Positions 1 to 9,134 of a DNA stretch of 64,000 nucleotides are shown here, one piece after another. The stretch is from the NCBI GenBank assembly GCA_964390905.1, contig CAYMLO010000032.1, positions 8,535-72,534 of the forward strand. Reading direction: 5' to 3'. Within the stretch, counting starts at the first letter, position 1, and every line of letters starts with the position of its first letter. This DNA is from JAFGLZ01 sp964390905. Its GTDB lineage: Bacteria > Planctomycetota > Phycisphaerae > UBA1845 > JAFGLZ01. The notes below the pieces were generated by a model. That model searched no databases and was not told the DNA's origin. It saw only the letters and a program-made list of their open reading frames with translations. Made by a program: the position numbers and the translations under genes.

Positions 1-213
1 CCGCGCGATGGCCCGAAGCCGACCCGGCGCCGCGAGCACCTTCGCCGTGACCCTGGCCCCCGAGCGGATGATCATGCCGTCATAGCCGCCGACGGCCGTG
101 GCAAGCTCGTCTTCGGCCAAGCCGGTCCGAACGTCCACTTCGACGCCTTCGGCCTCGCGCAGCCGCTGGAGTCCTTCCTCCGCCAGCTTGTCCGCCACCA
201 ACACCTTGACCAT
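1..213 (-). CDS. serA: D-3-phosphoglycerate dehydrogenase, N-terminal part (cut by window edge)
   Basis: The first 71 residues of an enzyme that oxidises 3-phosphoglycerate to 3-phosphohydroxypyruvate, the entry step of serine synthesis. The translation begins MVKVLVADKLAEEG, continues through a segment ending TGLAEDEL, and then reads YDGMIIRSGARV, the conserved start of the substrate-binding domain of the SerA family. The ATG at 213 follows a GAAAGGG-like ribosome site about 7 nt upstream. The NAD-binding domain and any ACT domain lie outside the window, so the subtype cannot be judged. The nearest neighbour is a histidine kinase on the same strand, upstream; the 126-nt gap holds nothing I recognise. 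Confidence 0.85.
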   Translation of the reverse strand, partial: MVKVLVADKLAEEGLQRLREAEGVEVDVRTGLAEDELATAVGGYDGMIIRSGARVTAKVLAAPGRLRAIAR

Positions 214-339
214 CGAGAAGCCCTTTCGGGACGAACCGTAAACCCGGCCCGGGGCGGCCGAGCACTACCGGGCATTGTAGGAGCAGAACCGGTATTTTCA
301 ATTGGACGGCGCGCGGCGCGGCCTTGCTGGCGCCAGGCG

Positions 340-1953
340 TCATTCCCTCGGACTGGACATCGGGAACAGGACGCGAACGATCGTGCCTTCGCCCGGCGTG
401 CTCTCGACCTCGATCTTCCCGCGATGGGCCTGAACGATTCCTTGCACGGCCGCCAGGCCCAGCCCTCTGCCCAGATCCTTCGTCGAGAAGAACGGGTCGA
501 ACATCAGCTCCTGGTCCTCCGGCGGGATCCCCACGCCTGTGTCTTCGACGATCAAGGTGACGCATTCCGTCTCGGGCGATCCGCTTTCCAGCGCGCAAGC
601 CACCCGGTCGGTCCGCATCGTGATTCGCCCGCCGTCGGGCATGGCCTCGGCTGCGTTGAGAACGAGGTTGAGGGCGACCTGCTGGAACTGCTTGGGATCG
701 GTCTCGATCCAGTCGTCTTCGGTGTCCGCGTGGATCTGGAGGGATACCTTCGACGGCAACGCGGTCTGGCCGAGCTCGAAGTTCTCCGACAGCAGATCGC
801 GCAGCCGCCGGCGTTGGGGAAGATGCGAGGTGCTGCGGGCATAGGTCAGCAACTGGCGGGTCAATCTGGCGGCCCGCTCGGCGCCCTGAACGATGTCATC
901 GACCATGGCCCGCCACGGATGCCCCTTCTCCAACTGATTGGCCAACACGCTGGCGTTCCCCAGCACGCTGACCAGCATGTTGTTGAACTTGTGCGCCAAC
1001 CCGCGAGACAACCTCACGACACTCTCAGAGAACTGCGCGGCGCGGAGCTTCTCTTCCAGTTCGTACCTTGCCGTCAGATCCCTACCGATGCCCTGGATGT
1101 GCGTCAACCGGCCCGACGGATCGCGAACCGGGTGAATCCGCCACTGAATCCGGTGCTCCTTACCGGCGCGCGTCACCAAACGGTTCCTGAACCCCAGTGG
1201 TTCGGTCGATGCCGTCCAGCGCTCCCACGCCTCTCGCGTCCGCTGCCGATCGTCGGGATGGACCCAATCGACGAAATCCCTCCCGACCATGCCGTCCTCG
1301 GCATCGCAGAGGCGGCAGGCGGCCGGCGAGGCGTAGAGGATCTCGCCGTTGTGGCGCCACGTGAACACGATGTCGCCGGACATCTCGACGAGTTCGCGGT
1401 AGCGCTGCCCCAACAGGGCGAGGCCCTGGCTGATTCGAACGTGCTTCAAGACCATTCCGGCCAACCACCCGATGGCCTCGAGCGCGCCCCGCGTGTCCTC
1501 GTCGTATGCTCGGCCCGGGCCGAACTGGAACCCCCATACGAACCCGACGGTTCGATCATCGACCACTATCGGCACCAGACACACCGAACGAATCCGGGGA
1601 CCCTTCGAGAAATGCGCCGCCCCCTCCGGGCTCATGTGCTCCGAGCTCAGATCGTCGCAGGGCCACGTCGTCTGTCGGCGAGCGGCCTCGACGGCCATCG
1701 GCAAGTCGCCAAGCGGGCAGGTGGCGCCCACTTGGCCCCAAAGGGATCCCTGCAGGCCGTCGCTGGCGGCAAGTGTCCGCAGGACGGCGCCGTCGTCCTC
1801 GATCAAGGAAACCGCACAGCCATCGAGCGCCAGGCCTTGGCGTGCGACGGCACAAAGCTCGCCGAAGACGTTGGCCAGGTTCTCCCGCTCGTCCAGCAGC
1901 ACGCCGGCGTCCGAGGGGACGCCACTGCCCACGTGTTCTTGAGAGGTGTCCAT
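340..1953 (-). CDS. Soluble GAF-PAS sensor histidine kinase
   Basis: A 537-residue two-component kinase. The order is a GAF domain (about 25-175), PAS/PAC (about 184-300; GDIVFTWRHNGEILYASP), a dimerisation/phosphoacceptor helix with His321 in GLAHKFNNML, and a HATPase domain (about 385-530). The ATPase shows the N box (LNLVLNAAEAMPDGG), the G1 box (EDTGVGIP), an F box (FDPFFSTK) and the G2 box (GRGLGLA). The H-box sequence is of the NtrB-like class. I see no membrane segment, so it should sense a cytoplasmic signal. Open sequence extends upstream to 2154, but ATG 1953 has a GGGAGGG ribosome site 7 nt away and is preferred. No response regulator gene is adjacent, so it is an orphan here. The 299 nt between it and the divergent gene at 2253 hold nothing I recognise beyond the expected divergent promoters. 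Confidence 0.85.
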   Translation of the reverse strand: MDTSQEHVGSGVPSDAGVLLDERENLANVFGELCAVARQGLALDGCAVSLIEDDGAVLRTLAASDGLQGSLWGQVGATCPLGDLPMAVEAARRQTTWPCDDLSSEHMSPEGAAHFSKGPRIRSVCLVPIVVDDRTVGFVWGFQFGPGRAYDEDTRGALEAIGWLAGMVLKHVRISQGLALLGQRYRELVEMSGDIVFTWRHNGEILYASPAACRLCDAEDGMVGRDFVDWVHPDDRQRTREAWERWTASTEPLGFRNRLVTRAGKEHRIQWRIHPVRDPSGRLTHIQGIGRDLTARYELEEKLRAAQFSESVVRLSRGLAHKFNNMLVSVLGNASVLANQLEKGHPWRAMVDDIVQGAERAARLTRQLLTYARSTSHLPQRRRLRDLLSENFELGQTALPSKVSLQIHADTEDDWIETDPKQFQQVALNLVLNAAEAMPDGGRITMRTDRVACALESGSPETECVTLIVEDTGVGIPPEDQELMFDPFFSTKDLGRGLGLAAVQGIVQAHRGKIEVESTPGEGTIVRVLFPMSSPRE

Positions 1954-2252
1954 CCCTGAGCCCTCCCACCGACCCGATGAGGAAGGATCCGGGCGCCATC
2001 GCTCGTTCCGGCAAGATGACGCGTGCTCGTCATTGTTACCTCCGACCCGAGCCGACGCAACATCGGATCTTTGAAAGCGGGAAGCGCACGCCCAACAGAC
2101 CGTGGCATCGTCCTCACGTCCGAACGGGGTTTGCCCGATCAGATCTGGACGCACGTTCCTTGCTGGCTGCGCCGGCCCCTCCTATGATTGACGGACCGGA
2201 TGGCGCTCGTGCTCGCACCCCCCTTGTCCGCACGCGTTTGTGAGGCCGCGAC

Positions 2253-3647
2253 GTGACCCGCCCTCGTGTGCATCTCATTGCCGTCGGCAGCTCGATCGCT
2301 TCTCGCCTTGCCAAGCATGGTCTGCACGACGTCGACGGGCTTCGCGCGCGCGTGGCCCAGGCGCTGGGGGGCCGGTTCCGGGTGACGGCCAACCGAGCAT
2401 GCCTGCTCGCCGACGAAGACGACCGGCGCGGCGGCCGGACCGATGACGTCAGACGCGCCCGCGACCTCCAACGCGCGCTAGGCAATGGTCGCGTCGCGGC
2501 CATCGTGGCGCTCGCGGGGGGTGCGTGGTTCGCGCGCGTGCTGCGACGAATCGATTTCAGCGTCCTTCAACGCAGAACGACCCCCCTGCATCTCTTCGGG
2601 TCCAGTGAGATGACTCCTCTGATCAACATCGCCGGTCGCTATCGACAGGCTATCGGCGTTCATGACGTCATGCCCATGTTTCTGCTCGACACCGTTCGTC
2701 CGAAGCGCCGTGCCGAAAGCGCGTTCGACACTTACTGGGCCGATGTGGATCGGATGACATCTGGCAGCGCTTCCTTGAGGGATCTGACCGGAACGCTCCT
2801 GTCGGGCAGGCTTCCGGGACGGACGACGATCCAGGTGGCGGGCGGCAACCTGACGTTGGTGGCGGCGATGATGGGCGGCCCGTTCGCGCGGGCCGTCAGC
2901 GGCCGCGGGCGATGGCTGGCCCTGGAAGACGTCAACGAGAAACCCGAACGCATCGACCGGATGCTGGCCCAGCTTCGGATGGCCGGCGCGCTCGACCGGC
3001 TCGAGGGGGTGCTGCTCGGCGATTTCCATCGCGGCAAGGAGGACCTGCACGACGCCGTCGTTGCGCTGCTCCGGTTTCATCTGCCCACCCGAGCCATCCC
3101 AGTGATCGGTCGGTGCAACTTCGGCCACGTCTGGCCGGCCGCCCCGCTGCCGCTGCACCGCCCCCTGCAGATGACCCGCCGCGGCCGAGAGGTTCGGATC
3201 GAGGCCAGCGCCAGCGGCCTCGACGGCGCGCTTGGCGACTGCCGTCCCGTTCGAAACGAAACCAATACCCCATCGAGCGCAGATTCAGGCGTCTATCGGC
3301 TGTGGATCGATCTGCGCCGAGACGCTCGCTTGAACGTAGGGCGGCTGGGCAGGTACCATCTGAAGAAGGGGACGTACGTGTACGTAGGCAGCGCGCGGCG
3401 CCACCTTGCGGCACGGCTCGCCCGACACCGACGATCGCGCAAGACGCTGCGATGGCATGTCGACTACCTGCTCGCCTTGCCCGGCGCGCAGGTGCGACGC
3501 GTCGAAATCCGGCCGTGGCGCGAGGGAGCGGAGTGCCGATGGGCCGACCAGACCGCCCGTCAGGGCGGTCGTCCCGTCATCCACGGATTCGGCGCCAGCG
3601 ACTGCCGTCGGGGCTGCGGCGCTCACCTGTTCATGATGCCCCCGTGA
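2253..3647 (+). CDS. S66 LD-carboxypeptidase-like protein fused to DUF123 (GIY-YIG-like) domain
   Basis: A 464-residue two-domain protein. Residues 1-315 match the S66 family (muramoyltetrapeptide carboxypeptidase, which removes the terminal D-Ala from tetrapeptide muropeptides). The catalytic triad is visible: Ser118 in LFGSSEMTPL, Glu225 in LEDVNEKPERIDR and His292 in CNFGHVWP. Residues about 345-464 match DUF123, a GIY-YIG-related family, with GTYVYVGSA, ARHRR and WHVDYLL and a C-terminal Cys-containing GASDCRRGCGAHLF. S66 enzymes normally end near residue 300-330, so this is a fusion in one continuous frame. The start is GTG 2253. The stop overlaps a possible GTG start of the pseudopilin gene. 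The role of the second domain is unknown; no nuclease activity can be assumed. Confidence 0.75.
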   Translation: MTRPRVHLIAVGSSIASRLAKHGLHDVDGLRARVAQALGGRFRVTANRACLLADEDDRRGGRTDDVRRARDLQRALGNGRVAAIVALAGGAWFARVLRRIDFSVLQRRTTPLHLFGSSEMTPLINIAGRYRQAIGVHDVMPMFLLDTVRPKRRAESAFDTYWADVDRMTSGSASLRDLTGTLLSGRLPGRTTIQVAGGNLTLVAAMMGGPFARAVSGRGRWLALEDVNEKPERIDRMLAQLRMAGALDRLEGVLLGDFHRGKEDLHDAVVALLRFHLPTRAIPVIGRCNFGHVWPAAPLPLHRPLQMTRRGREVRIEASASGLDGALGDCRPVRNETNTPSSADSGVYRLWIDLRRDARLNVGRLGRYHLKKGTYVYVGSARRHLAARLARHRRSRKTLRWHVDYLLALPGAQVRRVEIRPWREGAECRWADQTARQGGRPVIHGFGASDCRRGCGAHLFMMPP

Positions 3648-3667
3648 CGGGTTGGCGGACACGCAAG

Positions 3668-4405
3668 ATGAGGACGCGAGGATTCACGCTGATCGAATTG
3701 CTGATCGTCGTGGCGATCATTGCGCTGCTGGCGTCGCTGTTGCTGCCGGCGATGTCGGCGGCTCGGGCCCGGGCGAAGCACTCGGCCTGCATGAGCAACT
3801 TGAGGCAAGTGGGATTGGCCTTGCGGGCCTACGCGGACGACCACGAGGGGCACCTCCCGCGCGGTGCGGCCGTCCCCTCCCCGTACGTGCCCGACGACTT
3901 CGCCAGCAACCAAATCTGGTCGGCGGCCGCCCAGAATCGTTGCGGCCTGGCGATCATGCCGCCGCGATTCCTGCCGTTCACGCGCATCCTGTTCTGCCCC
4001 GCCGACCGTAACAGCAACGAACACAATGAGATGCCCAAGATCGGTACCGACCAGGACGCTTATGGCTCGTACCTGTACCGAAATCGCGACGACCTGACGC
4101 GCCCGTTGCTGGACGCGCCCGGCGTCAACGGCGAGGAGCTGCCCGTCTGCGCCCTGGCGATGGACATCAACAGCTTCGGTACCGGGACCGGCTGGCACGT
4201 CAATCACGATGGCAAACGGGTCAACATCCTGTTCTGCGACGGCAGCGTGTCGGGGTTCGACAATCGCGATCACCTCTTCAGCATCCGCGCGGAGGACTTC
4301 ATCGACTATCCCACACGGATTCCGGATCGCCTCGACGAGATCCTCCGCGCCGCTGACCGCGGCTACCGGGGCGATCCGACGCCGCCCGAGTCACCCAACG
4401 AGTAG
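3668..4405 (+). CDS. Prepilin-type pseudopilin, H-x-DG C-terminal type
   Basis: A 245-residue protein of the type II secretion/type IV pilin pseudopilin class that is highly expanded in planctomycetes. The N-terminus MRTRG|FTLIELLIVVAII is a class III signal: prepilin peptidase should cut after Gly5 and methylate Phe6, leaving a hydrophobic helix to about residue 30. The C-terminal half carries HVNHDGKRVNILFCDGSV, resembling the prepilin-associated H-X9-DG signature with one extra residue. Its role is probably surface or secretion-apparatus associated, but the exact function is unknown. ATG 3668 gives the usual short leader. A GTG at 3644 overlapping the previous stop would give a 13-residue leader and translational coupling; I cannot exclude it. 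Confidence 0.8.
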   Translation: MRTRGFTLIELLIVVAIIALLASLLLPAMSAARARAKHSACMSNLRQVGLALRAYADDHEGHLPRGAAVPSPYVPDDFASNQIWSAAAQNRCGLAIMPPRFLPFTRILFCPADRNSNEHNEMPKIGTDQDAYGSYLYRNRDDLTRPLLDAPGVNGEELPVCALAMDINSFGTGTGWHVNHDGKRVNILFCDGSVSGFDNRDHLFSIRAEDFIDYPTRIPDRLDEILRAADRGYRGDPTPPESPNE

Positions 4406-4421
4406 GCGGTCCGTACCGATC

Positions 4422-4444
4422 GCGGCACGCTGCCCACGTGCCGC
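4422..4444. terminator. Hairpin between two convergent stop codons
   Basis: A perfect 8-bp stem (GCGGCACG/CGTGCCGC) with a 7-nt loop fills the 39-nt gap between the stop codons at 4405 and 4445. It directly abuts the minus-strand stop. It could end transcription from both sides. There is no U tract, so this is a positional inference. Confidence 0.45.
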
Positions 4445-4852
4445 TCAGGGGGTCATTCTCGATTGTTTCAGGAAGCGGATCATCGTAGGGGCGTCCATCG
4501 CCCCTGCGCGGGTACCGATGACGCGGCCTCGCGAATTGTAAACGACGAACGACGGTGTGCCCGTGAACCCGTATTCCCGCGCCATCTCGCGGTGCAGGAA
4601 GATGTCCAACCGGATGAGTTTGTAGTCGTTCAGGAGATCGCGCAGGGCCGGGTCGGTGAAGACCTTCCTGTCCATGTGCCAGCATCGCGAGCACATGGCA
4701 CTGGCGAACATCACCAGCGTGTGCACCCGGTCGTGGCTGGCCTCCGCCATCGCCACCTTCCAGTCCGACCGCCAGCCCAGCCGGTCGGAGCACCCCCCGA
4801 TCAGAATGAGGCATTCGCAACACAGGAGTATCGCAAGCCGCCGTCGGATCAT
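4445..4852 (-). CDS. Thioredoxin-fold lipoprotein
   Basis: A 135-residue lipoprotein. The signal MIRRRLAILLCCECLILIGGC ends in a lipobox at Cys21. The remainder is a small thioredoxin fold: FASAMCSRCWHMDRKVF has a redox CxxC pair (Cys54, Cys57), and GFTGTPSFVVYNSRG supplies the cis-Pro loop. It resembles thioredoxin-like proteins such as the DsbD gamma domain and probably reduces or relays electrons to envelope proteins. ATG 4852 has a GAGG site about 9 nt upstream; the open frame continues to 4984 but that extension lacks a signal. No cytochrome maturation or DsbD gene lies nearby. Confidence 0.7.
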   Translation of the reverse strand: MIRRRLAILLCCECLILIGGCSDRLGWRSDWKVAMAEASHDRVHTLVMFASAMCSRCWHMDRKVFTDPALRDLLNDYKLIRLDIFLHREMAREYGFTGTPSFVVYNSRGRVIGTRAGAMDAPTMIRFLKQSRMTP

Positions 4853-4908
4853 CACGATGACCTCATCTGACCGGAGCCGCCTGGATAGCGATTGTAGACG
4901 TCCCCACC

Positions 4909-4937
4909 TTGACAATCCACCGGTCGGGTACGATACC
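4909..4937 (+). promoter_or_regulatory. Candidate sigma70-like promoter for the 5009 gene
   Basis: TTGACA at 4909-4914, a 17-nt spacer, then GATACC at 4932-4937. The -35 is perfect and the -10 poor. It lies about 70 nt before the ATG of the large secreted protein. Confidence 0.35.
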
Positions 4938-5008
4938 ACTCGGTCGCCGGCATTGCCCGACCTCTGGGTGGATTCGCCGAACACGATCTTGCAGGAGGAT
5001 TGTGCACC

Positions 5009-8000
5009 ATGGCTCGCGTCCTCTCAAGTCATGGGACATCGTGGTTTGCTTGGGTGATCGTTTCGCTGGCGGCATGCGGCATGAGCCCACTTGACGCCGT
5101 CGCATCAGCCCGGCCGGATGGCCACAGCACCCGTCGCAAAGGCCGAACCGGATCAGGACGGATCGCCATTCTGGCCGAGGACCTGCCCGTCGGCGGAGAC
5201 GGGCTGGCCGAGGGCATCGCTTCTGCGCCAAACCACCTGGCTGCCGTGCTCCGTAAGGCCGATCTGGACGTCGTCTTGATTGACGCCAACGAGCTCGCCA
5301 GCCGCTCGGTCCTGAACCGCGACGCCTTCGACCTGGCGATCTTCCCGTACGGCCCCAGCTTTCCCGTCGCCGCGGCGGACAACCTGCGGCGGTTCCTCCG
5401 CGAGGGGGGGAAGTTCATCAGCGTCGGCGGATACGCCTTCGACCACCTGCTGATAGAAACGAACACGGGGTGGCAGGCCCACAGGCCCGCCCCCCCCAGC
5501 GGCCCGAGTGACGTTCGATGGCGCTTCGACGTGCCCGCCGAGGTGATTCGAAAACGCGGCAAGTGCACGTTTGGCGGATGGATGCGAACCGATCGTGTCA
5601 TCGGCCAGCACTTCGCCTTCATGGCCGTCTACCAGTTCGACAAAGCGGGCAAACTCCTCGAATTCAAGGATGTCTGCCAGGTGACGGGCACGACGCCGTG
5701 GCGGCGGTACACGCATGCGTTTTGGGTGAACCATCAGGCCGCCCGTGTGACGTTGTACGCGGGCTTGTGGGGCTGCCGCGGCCGGGCCTGGTTCGATCAG
5801 ATCAAGCTGACCGACGCGGCCGGTCAGGTCGTCGTCGATGCGACCATCAAGCCCGGCGCGGAGGTCGACACACATCGGCCCATGCACTGGTACCGGCCTG
5901 ACAAGTCGCTCTGTTCAGTCGACATCACCGTACGTCACGGCGGATCTGCCAGCCTCGCCGCCCAACTCAAGTACGCCCGGGACGAGATCCGTGTAAACAC
6001 GCGACACGGTAGCCCGCTGGACGGTCTGAAGGTCGAGCCGACGCAAATCGGCGTGTTCGATCCTGACTACCGCATCCGCCGTGCGCGGACGGTCAAGCCC
6101 GCGCCGGATCAGCACATCTTCGACGAGCCCTGGTCGATCGATCCGTCGCCGACCGGCGGACCGATCCGCGGTTGCGCCGCCAGCGGTGTGCTGGGATACA
6201 ACGCGTCCCGTTGGCGACCCCTCATCAACGCCCACGACCGATACGGCCGGCTGCGGGGCGCGGGTGGCGCGCTGGTGCATCACTACGGGGGAACCTGGAA
6301 GGGGTCATCCTGGGCGTTTTTCGGTCTGACCAGCCATGACGTGTTTGCCCCAGGTCGGCCCGGCGGCGACGCGGCACTGGTCCAGTTGGCGCGTCATCTG
6401 ATTCGCGACGTCTATCTCGTCTCCGTCCTGGCCGATAAGGCCTGCTATGGATCAGGCGACAAGGTGCGCGTGACATCGACCGTCTACAACGGCGGCCGAG
6501 AGCCGGCCAGGCTGATCGTCCGCACCTGCATCTTGGGCCAGGGCCAGACCACAGCTGCGCATCAGCACACCGAGACCATCGTCGTCGCGCCGGGTAAGAG
6601 CGGGCTGGTGAACGTCGATTGGAGGCCCGCCCGTTTCGACCACGACTTCTACCGTCTCTGTGCCGAACTCCGATTGGCCTCGGCGCCGCAGGATCGCATC
6701 GATGTCGTCGAGGGCGGATTCATCGTCCGCGATGACAGCATCATCACTGCCGGGCCGAAGCTCACCTATCGCGACAACTATCTGCACGTCGACGGCCGCC
6801 CCCTGTTCATGTTCGGAACCGACGACTGGAGCTACGTCTTCAACACGGCCCGGGAGACCCCGCTGCAATGGCGGCGGGACATGGAGAAGCGCCGAGACTT
6901 CGGCCTAACCCTCTACGAAAACCTGCAAGTTGGCCTGCCTGCTTCGCCAGCGGCGAAGGACACGTTCTTCAACAAGGTCCAGGGGCTCATCCAGCTGACC
7001 CAGCAGTTCCGGCAGGTCTACTTCCCTTGCCTGCTGTGTGGCTACAACATCGCCGTCGACGACGCGACGCTTCGCAAGCACGCCGACTACGCCGGGGCGT
7101 ACGCGGAGCGATTCTCGAACGTCCCGGGGTTGATCTACTACCTCAACGGCGACCTCCGCTGCCGGATCACTGACGCGGTGCAGCCACAACTCAGGACGTT
7201 CCTCCGCAGCCGTTACCGGGATGACGACGTCTTGCGAGCCGCATGGGGTGACGCGACGCCCCGGCTCGACGAGCTGAAGGCCGAGGAGTATCCCGAGACG
7301 AGCGCCGCCTGGTCAGACGTGCGGGCCTATGACATGAACCTCTTCCGCGCCGGGCTGATCCGTCGTTGGCACGACGCCCTGATCGACGCCATCCGACAGC
7401 ACGACGCCACGCACCCGACGACGTCGGAGTTCTACCAGCTGCCCTACGCGGGAGTCGACGTGCCGGCCGGCATCGGGCGTCTGGATCTTGCCAACATCGG
7501 CTACTTCGACGGACCCCTCCAGGACATCCGACGTTTCCCGCGCGTGCTCAAGTACAGCGACCTCCGTAGCCGGGGCAAGTCGTTCGGTCCGGGGGAGTAC
7601 GGCGTCAAGACGCATCCCGCCTGGGCCGATCCGGCCGCCTACGGCTATCACAAGGCCCGAACCCGTCCGCAAGCGATCCAGCTTTTCAGCGCGGTGGCCC
7701 ACTATGCGTTTGGCCTCGGCGCTTCGCGGATCCACAACTGGTGCTGGAAAGACAGCAGCCACGCGGTCTTCCCGTGGGGGATGATCCACGCCTGCGACGA
7801 GGTGGAGAAGGACACGGCCTACGTGCACCGCAACCTGAGCCTGCTCTTCCGTCACTTCCGACCCGTCTACGAACAGCCGACCGTCTACGTGATGACGCCG
7901 GACACACACCGGCTCGGCGGTCAGAAGCGGGCCGTCATCGAGGGCGTCCTGAATGGCATCCAATTGGCGCTGGCCTGCCACGTCGACAACCTGGGCCTGC

Positions 8001-9085
8001 TCAACGAACACGCACTGAACATCCCCGCCGGCGCGAAGGTGATCTTCCTGCCCATTCCGTTCTGCCTGACCGACGCAGCCTATTCGCAGCTGATGGCGTT
8101 CGTCCGCAACGGCGGGACGCTGTACGTGTCGGGAGACGTGTCGTTCGATCCCCAACGTCGACGAACGCACCTGCCACGATTGATCGACCTATGCGGGGTA
8201 CGTTTCGTCAAAGAGCGGTACGCCGGCATCGACGCCGGCAAGTCGGCGTCCGTGACGCTCCAGCCAGTGGACCCCAACTGGCCCGCCATTCCCGCGGCCA
8301 AGCCGTGCGTCGACGTCGAGCCGACGCACGCGACCGCCATCTGGCGATCCGCCGAGGGACGGCCCGTCGTCGTCAAGAACGCGGTGGGTCGCGGCCAGGT
8401 CGTCTTCTCAGCCGATCCGATCGAGCTGCGAACCGATCGGGCAAACATCGACCGACATGTCACGCTGTACCGGTATGTGTTGGCCGCCGCCGGGGTCTCG
8501 CCGGCCGCCATCGAGCCCAACAACCCGCACATCCACGTGATGCGGGTGCCCTTGCAGGACGGTGGCCGCGTGCAAGTGTTCTTCAACGCCGACGAAGCCG
8601 CACCACAACGGACGATTGTCTGCCTCGAGGGGAATACCCCCGCACGTCTGACGATCCGTCAGCGCCGGTCCGCCCTGTTGTGGTACGACGGGGCCAATCG
8701 CCTGCGGGCGGCCGAGGTCCAGGGCGAACTGCGGCGTGGCGATCGGCCTTGCCTGGATGATACGACCGACGGCATCGTGCTCGCCTTGGACGGCCGAGAC
8801 TTGGGAGATTCGACGGCGATCCTCCTCATGCCATTGCAGGCCGGCCAGGTCCGGCTCGCCACGCGCGGCAACTGGCAGGACGTCGCCACCGAGGTCGGCG
8901 AGATCCGCCACGGACGCTGGTGCAGGTTCGAGCAACGCCCAGCGCGCACGACCCGCGGCAGGATCGTCGTCGACGTGGAAGACCAGCAGGTCTACAGCTT
9001 GCTGCTGCTCTGCAGCCGGTCAGACTTGCCGAAGTGGCGACGGGCCGTCCAGCGCGCGATGCTGAACGCAGTTGACGCATCGTAG
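5009..9085 (+). CDS. Large secreted GH42-like (beta-galactosidase-type) protein
   Basis: 1358 residues. The N-terminal signal has a lipobox-like LAACG at about residue 25, so it may be a lipoprotein; cleavage at AVASA is the alternative. An N-terminal segment (FAILP-type text then LREGGKFISVGGYAFD) resembles a glutamine-amidotransferase-like fold, followed by a carbohydrate-binding-like beta region. A TIM-barrel section (about 590-900) has the layout of GH42: SRYRDDDVLRAAWGD, then GPGEYG near residue 861, then a trimerisation-like domain (FVRNGGTLYVSGD). At the place where GH42 enzymes have the acid/base Asn-Glu pair this protein reads LNGDLRC, so catalysis is uncertain. AGGAGG lies 10 nt before ATG 5009; TTG 5000 is in frame but less likely. 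The substrate is unknown, probably a plant or algal polysaccharide. Confidence 0.7.
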   Translation: MARVLSSHGTSWFAWVIVSLAACGMSPLDAVASARPDGHSTRRKGRTGSGRIAILAEDLPVGGDGLAEGIASAPNHLAAVLRKADLDVVLIDANELASRSVLNRDAFDLAIFPYGPSFPVAAADNLRRFLREGGKFISVGGYAFDHLLIETNTGWQAHRPAPPSGPSDVRWRFDVPAEVIRKRGKCTFGGWMRTDRVIGQHFAFMAVYQFDKAGKLLEFKDVCQVTGTTPWRRYTHAFWVNHQAARVTLYAGLWGCRGRAWFDQIKLTDAAGQVVVDATIKPGAEVDTHRPMHWYRPDKSLCSVDITVRHGGSASLAAQLKYARDEIRVNTRHGSPLDGLKVEPTQIGVFDPDYRIRRARTVKPAPDQHIFDEPWSIDPSPTGGPIRGCAASGVLGYNASRWRPLINAHDRYGRLRGAGGALVHHYGGTWKGSSWAFFGLTSHDVFAPGRPGGDAALVQLARHLIRDVYLVSVLADKACYGSGDKVRVTSTVYNGGREPARLIVRTCILGQGQTTAAHQHTETIVVAPGKSGLVNVDWRPARFDHDFYRLCAELRLASAPQDRIDVVEGGFIVRDDSIITAGPKLTYRDNYLHVDGRPLFMFGTDDWSYVFNTARETPLQWRRDMEKRRDFGLTLYENLQVGLPASPAAKDTFFNKVQGLIQLTQQFRQVYFPCLLCGYNIAVDDATLRKHADYAGAYAERFSNVPGLIYYLNGDLRCRITDAVQPQLRTFLRSRYRDDDVLRAAWGDATPRLDELKAEEYPETSAAWSDVRAYDMNLFRAGLIRRWHDALIDAIRQHDATHPTTSEFYQLPYAGVDVPAGIGRLDLANIGYFDGPLQDIRRFPRVLKYSDLRSRGKSFGPGEYGVKTHPAWADPAAYGYHKARTRPQAIQLFSAVAHYAFGLGASRIHNWCWKDSSHAVFPWGMIHACDEVEKDTAYVHRNLSLLFRHFRPVYEQPTVYVMTPDTHRLGGQKRAVIEGVLNGIQLALACHVDNLGLLNEHALNIPAGAKVIFLPIPFCLTDAAYSQLMAFVRNGGTLYVSGDVSFDPQRRRTHLPRLIDLCGVRFVKERYAGIDAGKSASVTLQPVDPNWPAIPAAKPCVDVEPTHATAIWRSAEGRPVVVKNAVGRGQVVFSADPIELRTDRANIDRHVTLYRYVLAAAGVSPAAIEPNNPHIHVMRVPLQDGGRVQVFFNADEAAPQRTIVCLEGNTPARLTIRQRRSALLWYDGANRLRAAEVQGELRRGDRPCLDDTTDGIVLALDGRDLGDSTAILLMPLQAGQVRLATRGNWQDVATEVGEIRHGRWCRFEQRPARTTRGRIVVDVEDQQVYSLLLLCSRSDLPKWRRAVQRAMLNAVDAS

Positions 9086-9134
9086 CCGCACGCGCTCCTG
9101 AAACTCTGGCGTTCAGTGGGGTGCCGCGTCAGCG

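Noticed and set aside
2912..3667. Long N-terminal extension of the pseudopilin frame
   Set aside because: The region encodes the S66-DUF123 protein in another frame; the pilin leader starts at 3668 or 3644.
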